From the NCBI RefSeq assembly GCF_008711285.1, contig NZ_VXDC01000011.1, positions 92,013-156,012 of the forward strand: a stretch of 64,000 nucleotides of DNA. Reading direction: 5' to 3'. Numbering within the stretch: position 1 is the stretch's first letter; each line of letters starts with the position of its first letter. Both the position numbers and the translations under genes were made by a program. Positions 18,626-27,485 of the stretch are shown here, piece by piece. Source of the DNA: Roseibium aquae. Lineage in GTDB: Bacteria; Pseudomonadota; Alphaproteobacteria; Rhizobiales; Stappiaceae. The notes under the pieces were generated by a model. It was not told where the DNA came from. It searched no databases and was given only the letters and a program-made list of their open reading frames with translations.

Positions 18626-20434
18626 TCAGCTCTTGTCGTCGGTTGCCTGCTTTTTCTTTTTGAACATCCCGCCCAGATTGTCCCAGAGCTCGACCTTGAC
18701 GCCCTGGCGGCTCATGATCACCCACTGCTGCGCAATCGACAGGAAGTTGTTCCAGGCCCAGTAGATCACCAGACCCGCCGGGAAGGACGCCAGCATGAAA
18801 GTGAACAGCACGGGCATCCAGGTGAAGATCATCTGCTGGGTAGGATCCGGCGGAGCCGGGTTCATCTTCATCTGAACGAACATGGTAATGCCCATGATGA
18901 TCGGCCAAATGCCAAGCATCAGAAGCTGCGGCGGATCCCAGGGAATGAGGCCAAACAGGTTGAAGATGGTGGTCGGGTCGGGCGCGGACAGATCCTGAAT
19001 CCAGCCGAAGAAGGGCGCATGTCGCATCTCGATGGTGACGAACAGAACCTTATAGAGCGCGAAGAAAACCGGGATCTGGATCAAGATCGGCAAGCAGCCG
19101 GCCAGCGGGTTGATCTTCTCTTTCTTGTAGAGCTCCATCAGGGCTTGCTGCTGCTTGGTCCTGTCGTCCCCATAGCGTTCCCTGATCTCCTGCATCTGTG
19201 GCTGAACAAGCTTCATTTTGCTCATGGAGACATAGGATTTGTTGGCCAGCGGGAAGAAGATCAGTTTGATGATCACCGTGACCAGAAGAATGGCAACGCC
19301 GAAGTTTCCGACCAGGTGAAACAGCCAGTCGATGACGTAAAACATCGGCTTCGTCAGGAAGTAGAACCAACCCCAGTCAACCAGCAGCTCGAACCGCTCG
19401 ATGTCCAGATCGGCTTCATAGGCATCGATCAGGTTGGTTTCCTTTGCCCCGGCAAACAGGTGGGAACTGGTTTCCACCACGCCGCCTGCCGGGATGGTGC
19501 GGCCGCCCCCGAGGTAATCCGCCTGGAAATTGTTGTTGCCGGGGAAATAGCGGAAGCTGGGCTGGAAGGTTTCACCGGGTGTGGGAACAAGGGTTGCGGC
19601 CCAATACTTGTCGGTAATGCCCAACCAGCCGCGGTCGACCGCATTCGGTTTGACGCTGCCGTCTTCTTGAAGGTCGGAGTAGTCGACCTCCTGCAGCCCG
19701 TCTTCGCCAAAGACGCCGATCATCCCTTCATGAAGAATGTAGAAGCCGACTGTTTCCGGCTCGCCGGTGCGAACGATCATGCCGTAGGGATAAAGGGTAA
19801 GGTCCTCGCCGGTCGCGTTTTCCACAGTGCGCGCCACCGAAAACATGTAGTTTTCATCGATCGAAAACGTGCGCTTGAACGTCAGTCCCTCGCCATTGTC
19901 GTAGGTGAGCGTGACGGGCGTGCTCGGCGTGAGCCGGGACGAGCCCTCGACTCGCCATACGGTCTCCGGGCCGGGCAAGGTCACGTTCGCGCCAGCATCG
20001 GCAACCCAGCCGTAATCGGCGAAATAGGGGTTCGGGGCGCCCCGGGGGGAAAACAGCACAATGGTCGGACTGCTGCGGTCCACCGTCTCGTGGTAATCCT
20101 TGAGGCGCAGATCATCCAGCCTTGCGCCGGTTAGATTGATCGAGCCATTCACACGCGGGGTGTCGATAATGATCCGTTCGCTTGCCGCAAGGGCCTGATC
20201 CCGGGATTGAAAGGTCGTCTGTCCGCCCGCGGCCGGTATGGCCGTTCCCGGTTGACCGGGCGCGTTCTCCGCGGTCGGTGCTTGGGGATCGGAGCCACTT
20301 GCCTGCGCTTGCTGAGCCTCCAGGGCGGCCTGTTGCCGTTCGATCTGTGGCTGCGCCACAAAGTACTGCCATGCAAGCAGAACCATGAGGGACAGGATAA
20401 TCGCAAGGAAGGTGTTGCGGTTTTCGGAAAACAA
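18626..20434 (-). CDS. yidC: Membrane protein insertase YidC
   Basis: A 602-residue inner-membrane insertase that works with or without SecYEG. It has an N-terminal membrane anchor ([19 protein letters not shown], residues 9-27), a Gln/Ala/Pro-rich linker, the large periplasmic beta-sandwich P1 domain (about 75-355) and the conserved five-helix core with [34 protein letters not shown] sequence near 440-470 and a C-terminal FKKKKQ tail. It starts five bases after rnpA. The small yidD gene often found between rnpA and yidC is absent here. Confidence 0.97.
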   Translation of the reverse strand: MFSENRNTFLAIILSLMVLLAWQYFVAQPQIERQQAALEAQQAQASGSDPQAPTAENAPGQPGTAIPAAGGQTTFQSRDQALAASERIIIDTPRVNGSINLTGARLDDLRLKDYHETVDRSSPTIVLFSPRGAPNPYFADYGWVADAGANVTLPGPETVWRVEGSSRLTPSTPVTLTYDNGEGLTFKRTFSIDENYMFSVARTVENATGEDLTLYPYGMIVRTGEPETVGFYILHEGMIGVFGEDGLQEVDYSDLQEDGSVKPNAVDRGWLGITDKYWAATLVPTPGETFQPSFRYFPGNNNFQADYLGGGRTIPAGGVVETSSHLFAGAKETNLIDAYEADLDIERFELLVDWGWFYFLTKPMFYVIDWLFHLVGNFGVAILLVTVIIKLIFFPLANKSYVSMSKMKLVQPQMQEIRERYGDDRTKQQQALMELYKKEKINPLAGCLPILIQIPVFFALYKVLFVTIEMRHAPFFGWIQDLSAPDPTTIFNLFGLIPWDPPQLLMLGIWPIIMGITMFVQMKMNPAPPDPTQQMIFTWMPVLFTFMLASFPAGLVIYWAWNNFLSIAQQWVIMSRQGVKVELWDNLGGMFKKKKQATDDKS

Positions 20435-20439
20435 CGAAC

Positions 20440-20853
20440 TTACCCCTGTGTTTTGCTCGGCGTGGCTGGTTTGCCCGGCGTAGCCTTGGCGCGCGTCTTG
20501 CGTGGTCTCCGGGGCGCGTTGGCCGTCCGGGGATCAAGAGCATGCGGCAGCCCCGATTTAAGGTCTGCAACCAGTTTTGGGAAGGGAAGAGTGAGGGCAT
20601 TGTGACGCGCGATCAGAACAAAATCCGCCGCGGCCGGAATATCCTCGGGCTGAAGCGCGGCCACAGCGGCGCGCAATCGGCGCTTGATTCGGCTGCGGAC
20701 GGCGGAGTTGCCGGTTTTCTTTGTGACCGTGTATCCGATCCGCGATGCGCATCCCGGGTCCCGCTGAAGACCCTGAACGACAAAAGCGCGCCGACCCAGC
20801 CGTCCGCCTTTTGCAACGGCAAGAAATTCGGAGCGCTTTTTCAATGTGTCCAT
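20440..20853 (-). CDS. rnpA: Ribonuclease P protein component
   Basis: A 137-residue protein subunit of RNase P, which matures the 5' ends of tRNAs. The N-terminal [15 protein letters not shown] and the RNR-like basic signature [16 protein letters not shown] (about 49-64) are typical. An unusual basic C-terminal tail of about 35 residues, rich in Pro, Arg, Lys and Thr, extends beyond the normal fold. ATG 20853 is the family start; the open frame upstream to 21207 overlaps rpmH antisense-wise and is discarded. It lies 65 bases behind rpmH. Confidence 0.95.
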   Translation of the reverse strand: MDTLKKRSEFLAVAKGGRLGRRAFVVQGLQRDPGCASRIGYTVTKKTGNSAVRSRIKRRLRAAVAALQPEDIPAAADFVLIARHNALTLPFPKLVADLKSGLPHALDPRTANAPRRPRKTRAKATPGKPATPSKTQG

Positions 20854-20918
20854 ATGCGGCAGCTGTTTTGAGTCTGCGGAAGCAGGGTCAGCCGTGCGTG
20901 CCGCAAGCCCTGGCCGGA

Positions 20919-21053
20919 TTAGGCGCTCAGACGCTTGCGGCCCTTTGCGCGGCGGCGTGCCAGCACCTGACGGCCATTCTTGGTGGCCATACGTGCGCGG
21001 AAGCCGTGGCGGCGCTTGCGGACCAGACGGCTCGGTTGATACGTACGCTTCAT
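20919..21053 (-). CDS. rpmH: 50S ribosomal protein L34
   Basis: A 44-residue highly basic ribosomal protein, [18 protein letters not shown] at the start and [13 protein letters not shown] at the end, an exact match to the L34 pattern and length. It is the first gene of the rpmH-rnpA-yidC transcript. A near-consensus promoter lies 130-160 bases upstream. Confidence 0.98.
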   Translation of the reverse strand: MKRTYQPSRLVRKRRHGFRARMATKNGRQVLARRRAKGRKRLSA

Positions 21054-21416
21054 TGTATACTCCGCGCGGCTGACCACGCGGCCCTTGGTTCGATGAATAT
21101 CTTTTGGAGAAAGCATTCGGACCGCTTCGGTACCAGCGCGCGCAGAACAAGCCTGCGTCCGGATGCATATCCAGTCGTGCGCGCTTATACGGGGCGCGCT
21201 GCGGCAAGTCAACGCGCGGCAGGCGAAAAATCGTGCGTTGGAAGTCTCACGCCGCGGTGAACGCCATCCGGCGACCGGTCACTTGTCGGTGATGCCGGGT
21301 TTTTGCAAACCGGATTAGTGTACACCTCAATGAAACCAAGCTGATGGCGACACTCTCCGGACTACGGTTCAACCGCCTGGCATCGGCCAAAGAATACAGA
21401 ACGGAGCATTGCACCC
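21054..21416. other. Intergenic region between divergent rpmH and TVP38 genes
   Basis: A 363-base gap. It holds the rpmH promoter and leader (reverse strand, 21054-21212). The rest (about 21213-21416) must contain the promoter for the TVP38 gene, but I see no convincing sigma70 boxes there, and no RNA gene. Confidence 0.6.
21184..21212 (-). promoter_or_regulatory. Sigma70-type promoter for rpmH-rnpA-yidC
   Basis: On the reverse strand TTGACT (21212-21207) and TATAAG (21189-21184) are separated by exactly 17 bases. Five of six positions match consensus in each box. The predicted leader before rpmH is about 125 bases. Confidence 0.75.
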
Positions 21417-22220
21417 ATGCACGGAGATCACGCGGATTGCGACACTGGCGATGCCGGCAAGGGTGAAATTGCCGGCCCGCGGAAACCCCGTTTGACGCGG
21501 GTTCGAAGGTGGTTGCCGTTGGGCTTTGTTGCCGGGGCCATGATCGCCGGCTTTTCCCAGGGCTGGCATGAGAACCTGACCCTTTCGGCGCTGATCCAAG
21601 AGCGCCAGGCATTGCTCGGCTTTGTCGGCGAGCACTTTTTTTTGAGCCTGGCAAGCTTTTCGGCCATCTATGCGGCAGCAGTCGCTCTCAGCTTTCCCGG
21701 CGCATCGTTGCTGACCATTGCCGGCGGGTTTCTCTTCGGCTGGATCGTTGGGGGATTTGTGACCGTTTTTGCCGCCACCGCCGGAGCCACGGTCATCTAT
21801 CTTGTCGCCCGCTCATCCATCGGAGACTTTTTAAAGAAGAAGGCGGGACCATCGCTGAGCAGACTTGCGGCGGGGTTTCAGCAAAATGCTCTGAGCTACC
21901 TGTTGTTTCTCCGTTTGACACCGGTATTCCCGTTTTGGCTGGTGAATATCGCGCCGGCTGTCTTTGACGTTCCCCTTCGCACCTATGTCCTGGGCACCAT
22001 GGTGGGGATCGTACCCGGGACCTTCGCGTTTGCATTCATTGGATCGGGCCTTGATAGTGTGGTGGCCGCGCAAGAAGCGGCGAACCCCGGCTGCGCGGCC
22101 GCCGGCACATGCACCTTCGAGGTCAGCGCGCTGGTCACCCCGCAACTCCTGGCCGCCTTCTTCGCGCTGGGTTTGGCAAGCCTCATCCCTGTGGTGATAA
22201 AGCGCCTGCGCCGGTCTTGA
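21417..22220 (+). CDS. TVP38/TMEM64 family membrane protein
   Basis: A 267-residue inner-membrane protein of the SNARE-associated/DedA-like (VTT domain) superfamily. After a polar N-terminus come about five hydrophobic segments. The domain signature is seen in FPGASLLTIAGGFLFGWIVG, GATVIYLVARSSIGDFL and FLRLTPVFPFWLVNIAPAVFDVP (about 165-187), with the conserved Arg and Pro. Related proteins are implicated in lipid scrambling or ion homeostasis. It is followed after 31 bases by a mercuric-reductase-like flavoprotein, a pairing seen repeatedly in proteobacteria. Confidence 0.9.
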   Translation: MHGDHADCDTGDAGKGEIAGPRKPRLTRVRRWLPLGFVAGAMIAGFSQGWHENLTLSALIQERQALLGFVGEHFFLSLASFSAIYAAAVALSFPGASLLTIAGGFLFGWIVGGFVTVFAATAGATVIYLVARSSIGDFLKKKAGPSLSRLAAGFQQNALSYLLFLRLTPVFPFWLVNIAPAVFDVPLRTYVLGTMVGIVPGTFAFAFIGSGLDSVVAAQEAANPGCAAAGTCTFEVSALVTPQLLAAFFALGLASLIPVVIKRLRRS

Positions 22221-22251
22221 CCGTTCCTCCCGCTGTTTGAATAGGTGGTTC

Positions 22252-23682
22252 ATGCTGTCTCGTTTACGCCCCGATATCTGCGTTATTGGCGGGGGATCCG
22301 CCGGGCTGTCCGTTGCCGCGGCAGCCGCCGCTTTCGGGGTCGATGTCGTGCTTGTCGAGCGTGATCTGATGGGCGGCGACTGTCTGAACACCGGGTGTGT
22401 TCCCTCCAAGGCGCTGCTGGCCGCGGCGAAAAGAGCCCACACGCCCATCGGAGCGGAAGCGTTCGGAATCAGCCTTCCGCCGTCCGGTGTCGACTTCGCC
22501 AAGGTGAATGACCGGGTCAAATCCGTGATCGCGGCCATCGCTCCCCATGATTCGGTGGACCGTTTCGAGGGCCTCGGCGTCAAGGTCCTGCAGGCGGCCG
22601 CACGCTTCACCGCGCCCGACTGCGTGACCGCTGGAGACTATGAGATCCGGGCGCGGCGTTTTGTTGTGGCGACCGGTTCGTCGCCGGCGATCCCGGGCAT
22701 TCTGGGTCTCGGCTCGGTTCCTGTCCTGACCAACGAAACGCTGTTCGAGCTCCGCGAGCTTCCCTGGCACCTTATAGTGATTGGAGGCGGGCCGATCGGG
22801 CTGGAGATGGCGCAGGCGCATTGCAGGCTCGGAGCAAAAGTGACGGTCGTCGAGGCGCAAAGGGCGCTTGGGCGGGACGATCCGGAACTGGCCGCCCTGG
22901 TCGTCGACGCGTTGCGCGCAGAGGGCATCGACATCCTCGAGAATACCGCTGTGCATTCGGTCGAGCGGGAAGATGGCAATGTTGCGGTGACGCTCAAATA
23001 CGGCACTGGCGAATCTGAGCGGCTTGTCGGTTCGCACATTCTCCTTGCCACCGGACGCAAACCGGCCGTGGAAGGCATCGGACTGGAGGTCGCGGGGATC
23101 GACCATGATGCCAAGGGCATCAAGGTCGGGGCGGACCTGCGCACCTCGAACAAGCGGGTCTACGCGATCGGAGATGTGACTGGCGGACTGCAATTCACCC
23201 ATGCGGCCGGCTATCAGGCCGGTCTCTTGATCCGGGCGCTGTTGTTCCGTCTGCCGGTGCGCTATCAGCCGGAAACCATGCCTTGGGTGACGTACACCTC
23301 CCCTGAACTCGGGCATGTCGGCCTGTCGGAGGACGCTGCGCGGTCACGCTACGGCCGAAAGGTGCGGGTGCTGACCGCCGATTACGCCGGCAACGATCGG
23401 GCGCAGGCCGAGGGCCTGACCTGCGGGCGGCTCAAGCTGGTCGCCGGCCCAGGGGGGCGCCTTTTGGGCGCTGATGTTGTGGGAGCCCAGGCCGGCGAGC
23501 TGATCAATCTCCTGTCCCTTGCGGTCTCGAAAAAATTGACCATGAAGGATCTGTCGGGGTTTGTCGCGCCGTATCCAACGCTGGGCGAACTCGTGCGCAG
23601 GGCGGCTATTTCCTACTACGCTGACTTGCCGGGCAAGCCCTGGCTCCGCCGGGTGCTCGGCCTGTTGCGCAAGTTTGGATGA
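22252..23682 (+). CDS. FAD-dependent pyridine nucleotide-disulfide oxidoreductase (mercuric reductase-like)
   Basis: A 476-residue class I flavoprotein disulfide reductase. FAD site GGGSAG (13-18), redox disulfide GDCLNTGCVPSK (Cys44 and Cys49), NAD(P) site VIGGGPIGLEMA (about 178-189), second FAD motif YAIGDV near 305, and a dimerisation domain at the end. The C-terminal motif reads APYPTLGE where lipoamide dehydrogenases have a His before PTL, so the usual acid-base His is absent. No N-terminal MerA heavy-metal domain and no C-terminal Cys pair, so mercury reduction is unlikely. ATG 22252 is preceded by AGGTGG. It is probably co-transcribed with the TVP38 gene. Confidence 0.9.
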   Translation: MLSRLRPDICVIGGGSAGLSVAAAAAAFGVDVVLVERDLMGGDCLNTGCVPSKALLAAAKRAHTPIGAEAFGISLPPSGVDFAKVNDRVKSVIAAIAPHDSVDRFEGLGVKVLQAAARFTAPDCVTAGDYEIRARRFVVATGSSPAIPGILGLGSVPVLTNETLFELRELPWHLIVIGGGPIGLEMAQAHCRLGAKVTVVEAQRALGRDDPELAALVVDALRAEGIDILENTAVHSVEREDGNVAVTLKYGTGESERLVGSHILLATGRKPAVEGIGLEVAGIDHDAKGIKVGADLRTSNKRVYAIGDVTGGLQFTHAAGYQAGLLIRALLFRLPVRYQPETMPWVTYTSPELGHVGLSEDAARSRYGRKVRVLTADYAGNDRAQAEGLTCGRLKLVAGPGGRLLGADVVGAQAGELINLLSLAVSKKLTMKDLSGFVAPYPTLGELVRRAAISYYADLPGKPWLRRVLGLLRKFG

Positions 23683-23732
23683 TCGATATGCTTCGGGAAC
23701 CTGAGTGCACGCGATATTGAAAGTCGATCGGT

Positions 23733-25235
23733 ATGAAACACGAGGGGCCACCCCCGTCCGCTCCGCGACACACCCGGAAGACCACCGCGCCCGCGCCTGA
23801 TCAGGCGGTCGGATCGGTTTTCGGCAAGGCCCGCGCGGAGCGGCCCCGTGGCCCCTTTGGAGGTCTGTCCAGCAAGCTTCTGCTCCTGACGATCGGCTTC
23901 GTGATGATTGCCGAAGTGCTTATTTATGTCCCATCGGTCGCCAACTACCGGAACACCTGGCTCAAGGACCGTGTCACGACGGCGGGCGTGGCTGCTTCGG
24001 TGCTGGCCGAAACCAACACCATTGCGCCGCGTTTGCAGGCAGAACTTCTTCAAACGACCGGCGCGGTCGCCATCGCGCTTGACCAGGGCAGCCGGCGCAG
24101 TCTTATCGCCATGGGAGACGTGCCGCCGGCCATCGAATTCACGGTGGATTTGTCGGCGGTCAATCCGTTTGACTCGATCATCGACAGCCTGTGGCTACTG
24201 ACGTACCGGGGCGACGGCCTGATGCGGGTGGTCGGCCCGGCGCAGATGGGCCATACCCAAAGCGTCGACATTGTCCTGCCGGTCGCGTTGCTCCAGGCTG
24301 ACATGCTTGCCTTTTCCGGCAGGATTCTTGCCCTTTCCCTGATCATTTCGATCATCACCGCGACATTGGTCTATGTCAGTCTTCGCGCGCTGTTCGTTCG
24401 CCCGCTCCAGAGGCTGACCCGGTCCATGGACCATTTCGCCGAAGCCCCCGAAGATCTGAGCCGGGTGATCGAACCAAGCAGCCGTCAGGACGAATTGGGC
24501 GACGCGGAGATCCGGCTTGCGGCCATGCAGGAGGTGCTCTCGCGCAACTTGAACCAGAAACAACGGTTGGCCGATCTCGGGCTCGCGGTGTCGAAAATCA
24601 ATCATGATCTGCGAAACCTGCTCGCCTCCGCGCAATTGTTTCTGGAGCGTCTGGAGCATGTGCAGGATCCCACGGTCAACCGTCTGGCCCCCAAGATCCT
24701 GGCTACGCTCGACCGGGCGGTAGGTTACACCCAGGCCGTCATGGCCTATGGCAAGGCCCAGGAAAAGCCTCCAGAACGCAGGCTGATCGCGTTGAAGCGG
24801 GTGGTGGATGATGTGGCCGATGTGTTGGGCCTGTCCGAACATGCAAGCATCACGTTCGAGAACCAGGTTGCTGGTGGCCTCGAGGTGGACGCGGATCCCG
24901 AACAGCTTTTTCGTGTGCTCGTCAACCTGTGCCGCAACGCGGTTCACGCACTCGAGGCGGAAAGGAACGAGGCGCTGGTCAAACGCCTGACCATCAGCGC
25001 GGAACGGCATGAGCGGCGTGTGTCGATCCGAGTCGAGGATACCGGTCCGGGCATACCGGCAGCGCTGCGCCCGGCCCTTTTCAAGGCATTTCAAAGCGGC
25101 TCGAAATCGGGCGGCATCGGGCTGGGACTGGCAATCGCGGCAGAACTGTTGCGGGCCCATGGGGGCAGTGTCGAGCTGGATGAAACCCGCCCCGGCGCCT
25201 GCTTCTGCATCACGCTGCCGGATCGTGGCGTTTGA
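23733..25235 (+). CDS. Sensor histidine kinase (orphan)
   Basis: A 500-residue membrane sensor kinase. Membrane segments at about 48-70 and 196-217 flank a periplasmic sensor region of about 125 residues; a HAMP-like linker follows. The H-box is NHDLRNLLASAQ with phospho-acceptor His291, and the ATPase domain shows VNLCRNAVHALE (N box), EDTGPGIP (G1) and GGIGLGLAIAAELL (G2). No response regulator is adjacent: the next feature is a tRNA, so the partner is elsewhere. It follows the flavoprotein by 50 bases and may respond to envelope state, but the signal is unknown. Confidence 0.92.
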   Translation: MKHEGPPPSAPRHTRKTTAPAPDQAVGSVFGKARAERPRGPFGGLSSKLLLLTIGFVMIAEVLIYVPSVANYRNTWLKDRVTTAGVAASVLAETNTIAPRLQAELLQTTGAVAIALDQGSRRSLIAMGDVPPAIEFTVDLSAVNPFDSIIDSLWLLTYRGDGLMRVVGPAQMGHTQSVDIVLPVALLQADMLAFSGRILALSLIISIITATLVYVSLRALFVRPLQRLTRSMDHFAEAPEDLSRVIEPSSRQDELGDAEIRLAAMQEVLSRNLNQKQRLADLGLAVSKINHDLRNLLASAQLFLERLEHVQDPTVNRLAPKILATLDRAVGYTQAVMAYGKAQEKPPERRLIALKRVVDDVADVLGLSEHASITFENQVAGGLEVDADPEQLFRVLVNLCRNAVHALEAERNEALVKRLTISAERHERRVSIRVEDTGPGIPAALRPALFKAFQSGSKSGGIGLGLAIAAELLRAHGGSVELDETRPGACFCITLPDRGV

Positions 25236-25317
25236 GCTGTTTTCTGTCAAAGTAATATGGATATCAATATCTTGGATCATGATGCACAGGTCCGCCGCAA
25301 AAAATGCAAAAATGCCC

Positions 25318-25344
25318 TTGCATTCCCGGCAGGCCCGCTATAGA
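25318..25344 (+). promoter_or_regulatory. Candidate promoter for tRNA-Arg
   Basis: TTGCAT at 25318 and TATAGA at 25339 are 15 bases apart (16 if the first box is read as CTTGCA). They lie about 85 bases upstream of the tRNA in the 192-base gap after the kinase gene. Confidence 0.5.
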
Positions 25345-25427
25345 GATTGCGCCCTGTTCGGAGGCGCCTTTCGGCGATCCGAAATCGGGCCGGTGGTGAC
25401 TAAGCGTCACGCGCGCGCCGCCCACAT

Positions 25428-25504
25428 GCACCGGTAGCTCAGCTGGATAGAGCACCAGACTACGAATCTGGGGGTCGGGAGTTCGAATCTTCCCCGGTGC
25501 GCCA
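25428..25504 (+). tRNA. tRNA-Arg(ACG)
   Basis: A complete 77-base tRNA with encoded CCA. The acceptor stem GCACCGG pairs with CCGGTGC, the D arm contains AGCTCAGCTGGAT, the anticodon loop is CTACGAA with anticodon ACG at 25462-25464, and the T arm is GTCGGGAGTTCGAATCTTCCCC-like with GTTCGAAT. The A at the wobble site would be edited to inosine and read CGU, CGC and CGA. Confidence 0.97.
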
Positions 25505-26014
25505 TTTCTTCAGGAATGGACGCCCCTCCTTTTAAAATCGAGTTCGAACTTTGTTCGAACGGGTGCGTCAATAAAATTCATGACTGAGCCTCCCTCTACA
25601 CTAGCTCCTAAGCGGTTGCAGCTAGCGTATAGGAAGCGGGCGGGATGAAATTCCGGCTATTGGGCGCAATTCGAGGGGATGGAGTGTCCTTCCTTGTCCT
25701 CTTTGATGGATGAAATCAGTTCGCCATCGGTGCCGCCGAGAGTGCTGTACGTCTCTTGAGCTGTTTGCAGCACGAGGTTTCGCAGCTGATCGTCTAAAAT
25801 CACACCTCGGCGGAATGAATCACCGCCTTCACTTTTTGTTCGAACGGCACGGCCAGCCCTTGCCGTGCCGTTCGAACAAAGACGCACCCCAGCAATGTCA
25901 GCACAGACACCGAGATGTGGGGAACCGGCCGCATCGAGCAATGCGTGACTTTGACGCCTTACGCTGGGTCTGTCCGCGCTGGTTCCGCTTGTCGTCGTGA
26001 GGCGTTGATCGCCG
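25505..26014. other. Gene-poor tRNA-flanking region with palindromes
   Basis: A 510-base stretch between tRNA-Arg and the Crp/Fnr gene. A reverse-strand frame (25657 to about 26000) ends in a protein-like tail (RGVILDDQLRNLVLQTAQETY) but has no credible start or domain, so it may be the end of a lost gene. The stretch holds three copies of TTTGTTCGAACGG (two of them in one long hairpin) and an extra GTTCGAAC. Position next to a tRNA fits an old integration site, but no integrase or direct att repeat was found. Confidence 0.5.
25835..25880. repeat. Perfect 19-bp inverted repeat with 8-base loop
   Basis: Left arm TTTGTTCGAACGGCACGGC (25835-25853), loop of 8, right arm its exact complement (25862-25880). 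A third partial copy, TTTGTTCGAACGG, is at 25550-25562. No T run follows, so a terminator is less likely than a recombination or protein-binding site. Confidence 0.85.
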
Positions 26015-26752
26015 TTATTTGCCCGCCGGGGCGTCCCGGGCCTCGAACAACTCCACCGGATCATAGGTGAGATGATCCTGGATCCAGGTTTCCAAGGCCG
26101 TCAAATCCAGAACAGCGATCTTGCGGTAGGACACCTTGATCAGCCCCAGTTCGCTCAATCCACCGAGAACCTTGTTCAGATACGCGCGCGATACGCCGAG
26201 AAACATGGCGACATCGTCCTGCGTGAGGCCCAGTTCGACGCAATTGGTGCTGCTCGTGCCGCGCTGATGCCGGGCGTTCTTCAGCAACACCCGGGCAAGC
26301 ACCACCGCCTTTGGCAACGCCCTCAAATCATTCAATGCTTCGACAAGCTGATGAACACGGTGGACATTACTCACCAGAAGTGCGTGTACAATCTCCGGAT
26401 GCTGCTCTGAGAACCTTTGATATTCGGTTTGTGTCAACGTCAGCAACTCTGTTTCACCTACCGCCACCACATCATGTGTGCGTGCCGCTTTCGCAAAAAG
26501 TGTGACCTCATTGATCTGCTGACCCGGACCAAAAACAGCCGTCAGCAAAGCGGATCCGTCCGCGCCAAGCGTCATCATCCGCAGGCCGCCCTTAAGGACT
26601 ATCGCCAAGTCCAGCGCGACGTGACCCCGGCTTTGGACAAGTTGCCCATCAGAAAAGCTGAACCTTCTTCCGATTGCCAGCAACGCCTCGCGTGCATCTG
26701 CACTTAAAATGTTGAGGACACCGGGAGAATAATTGTTGAAACCGAAGATCAT
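26015..26752 (-). CDS. Crp/Fnr family transcriptional regulator
   Basis: A 245-residue regulator. The cyclic-nucleotide-binding-like jelly roll covers about residues 15-125 (FSFSDGQLVQSRG, DLAIVLKGGLRMM, VFGPGQQINEVTLFAKAARTHDVVAVGETELL). A helix-turn-helix follows near 180-205: LGLTQDDVAMFLGVSRAYLNKVL. The Fnr cysteine set for a 4Fe-4S cluster is absent, so it is not an oxygen-sensing Fnr. ATG 26752 was chosen because the 48 residues upstream in frame have no family character. It is transcribed away from the DsbA-like gene, across a long gap. The target genes are unknown. Confidence 0.88.
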   Translation of the reverse strand: MIFGFNNYSPGVLNILSADAREALLAIGRRFSFSDGQLVQSRGHVALDLAIVLKGGLRMMTLGADGSALLTAVFGPGQQINEVTLFAKAARTHDVVAVGETELLTLTQTEYQRFSEQHPEIVHALLVSNVHRVHQLVEALNDLRALPKAVVLARVLLKNARHQRGTSSTNCVELGLTQDDVAMFLGVSRAYLNKVLGGLSELGLIKVSYRKIAVLDLTALETWIQDHLTYDPVELFEARDAPAGK

Positions 26753-27485
26753 GCGAAAAAGATGACCTGATTGCCAATGCTTGTACAGCCGAAAACAGAC
26801 CCGGCTGCTGACGTTTCGCAAGATAAAAAAGAGAAGGCTCACCCAGTGCGTCGCAATGGCGGTCCCCCTCCTTGCGGCCCTCGTGCCTATTTTCACGATG
26901 GACCATCCGTCTTTTTGCTTTCAGACGGCCCGGGTTTAATGGATTGCGGCGCTTGCGCGAGCAATAAGGCACCACGAAACATGGATGCCTCGAGCCGGTC
27001 CCCGGTGCACTTCTACCTGCTCATGGGCAACCGACCGAACAAGGCCTTTCCCATAACGGTCAGCGGAACGCCTGCCGTTTGCCGGCAGCACTTTGACAGC
27101 TTTGACCGGCCGCTGAGGGAACTTCACCCGAACAGCCCATAATCACTTCTATGGAAAAGGCAGCGGTCAACGACCGGCACCCATTGCTTACCTCATTGAG
27201 ACGGTTGCGTATGTTATCGGCGCACTCACGCGCGCTGCCGGCAAGGCTCCGCTGCGGGCCGCAGTCATTTATGCGGAAATGTCACCTTGTTTACAGTATT
27301 CCCAGCAGTCTTGTGCTCACCTACTCCCGCAGACTATCCGCGGAAAGGCCAAGAGTAATTTTCGGGATATCGGCCTCAACCAGTCAGGTCAGTCAAGAAA
27401 ACGGACAGACCGCTGACTGGCGCCCCCGGAATCCGCTGCTTACGGCCTGCTCTGCGCGCGAAAAGTCCATGAAGGCGTGTTGGTC
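26753..27485. other. Long divergent intergenic region
   Basis: A 733-base gap between the divergent Crp/Fnr and tandem DsbA-like genes. Open frames here (26771-27142 on the plus strand, for example) have no start site support and no domain. A short stem CCGTCT...AGACGG stands near 26909-26930. I see no tRNA, and no clear promoter boxes. Such a large divergent gap could hold regulator sites or decayed DNA. Confidence 0.5.

Noticed and set aside
18623..20134. 503-residue open frame on the plus strand
   Set aside because: It is the antisense shadow of yidC, with no domain and a high-GC codon pattern; yidC is certain.
22252..23682. Mercuric reductase (merA) and mercury resistance
   Set aside because: No heavy-metal N-domain, no C-terminal Cys pair and no merR, merT or merP neighbours.
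25835..25880. Rho-independent terminator
   Set aside because: The stem is strong, but no T run follows on either strand and no gene ends directly before it.
26998..27009. Second copy of the tRNA-Arg 3' end (TCCCCGGTGC)
   Set aside because: Only 10 bases match and the match stops before the CCA; expected by chance at a notable rate, so not called an att site.
26771..27142. 123-residue plus-strand frame in the Crp/DsbA gap
   Set aside because: No ribosome site, low-complexity composition and no domain; it also overlaps the Crp leader.
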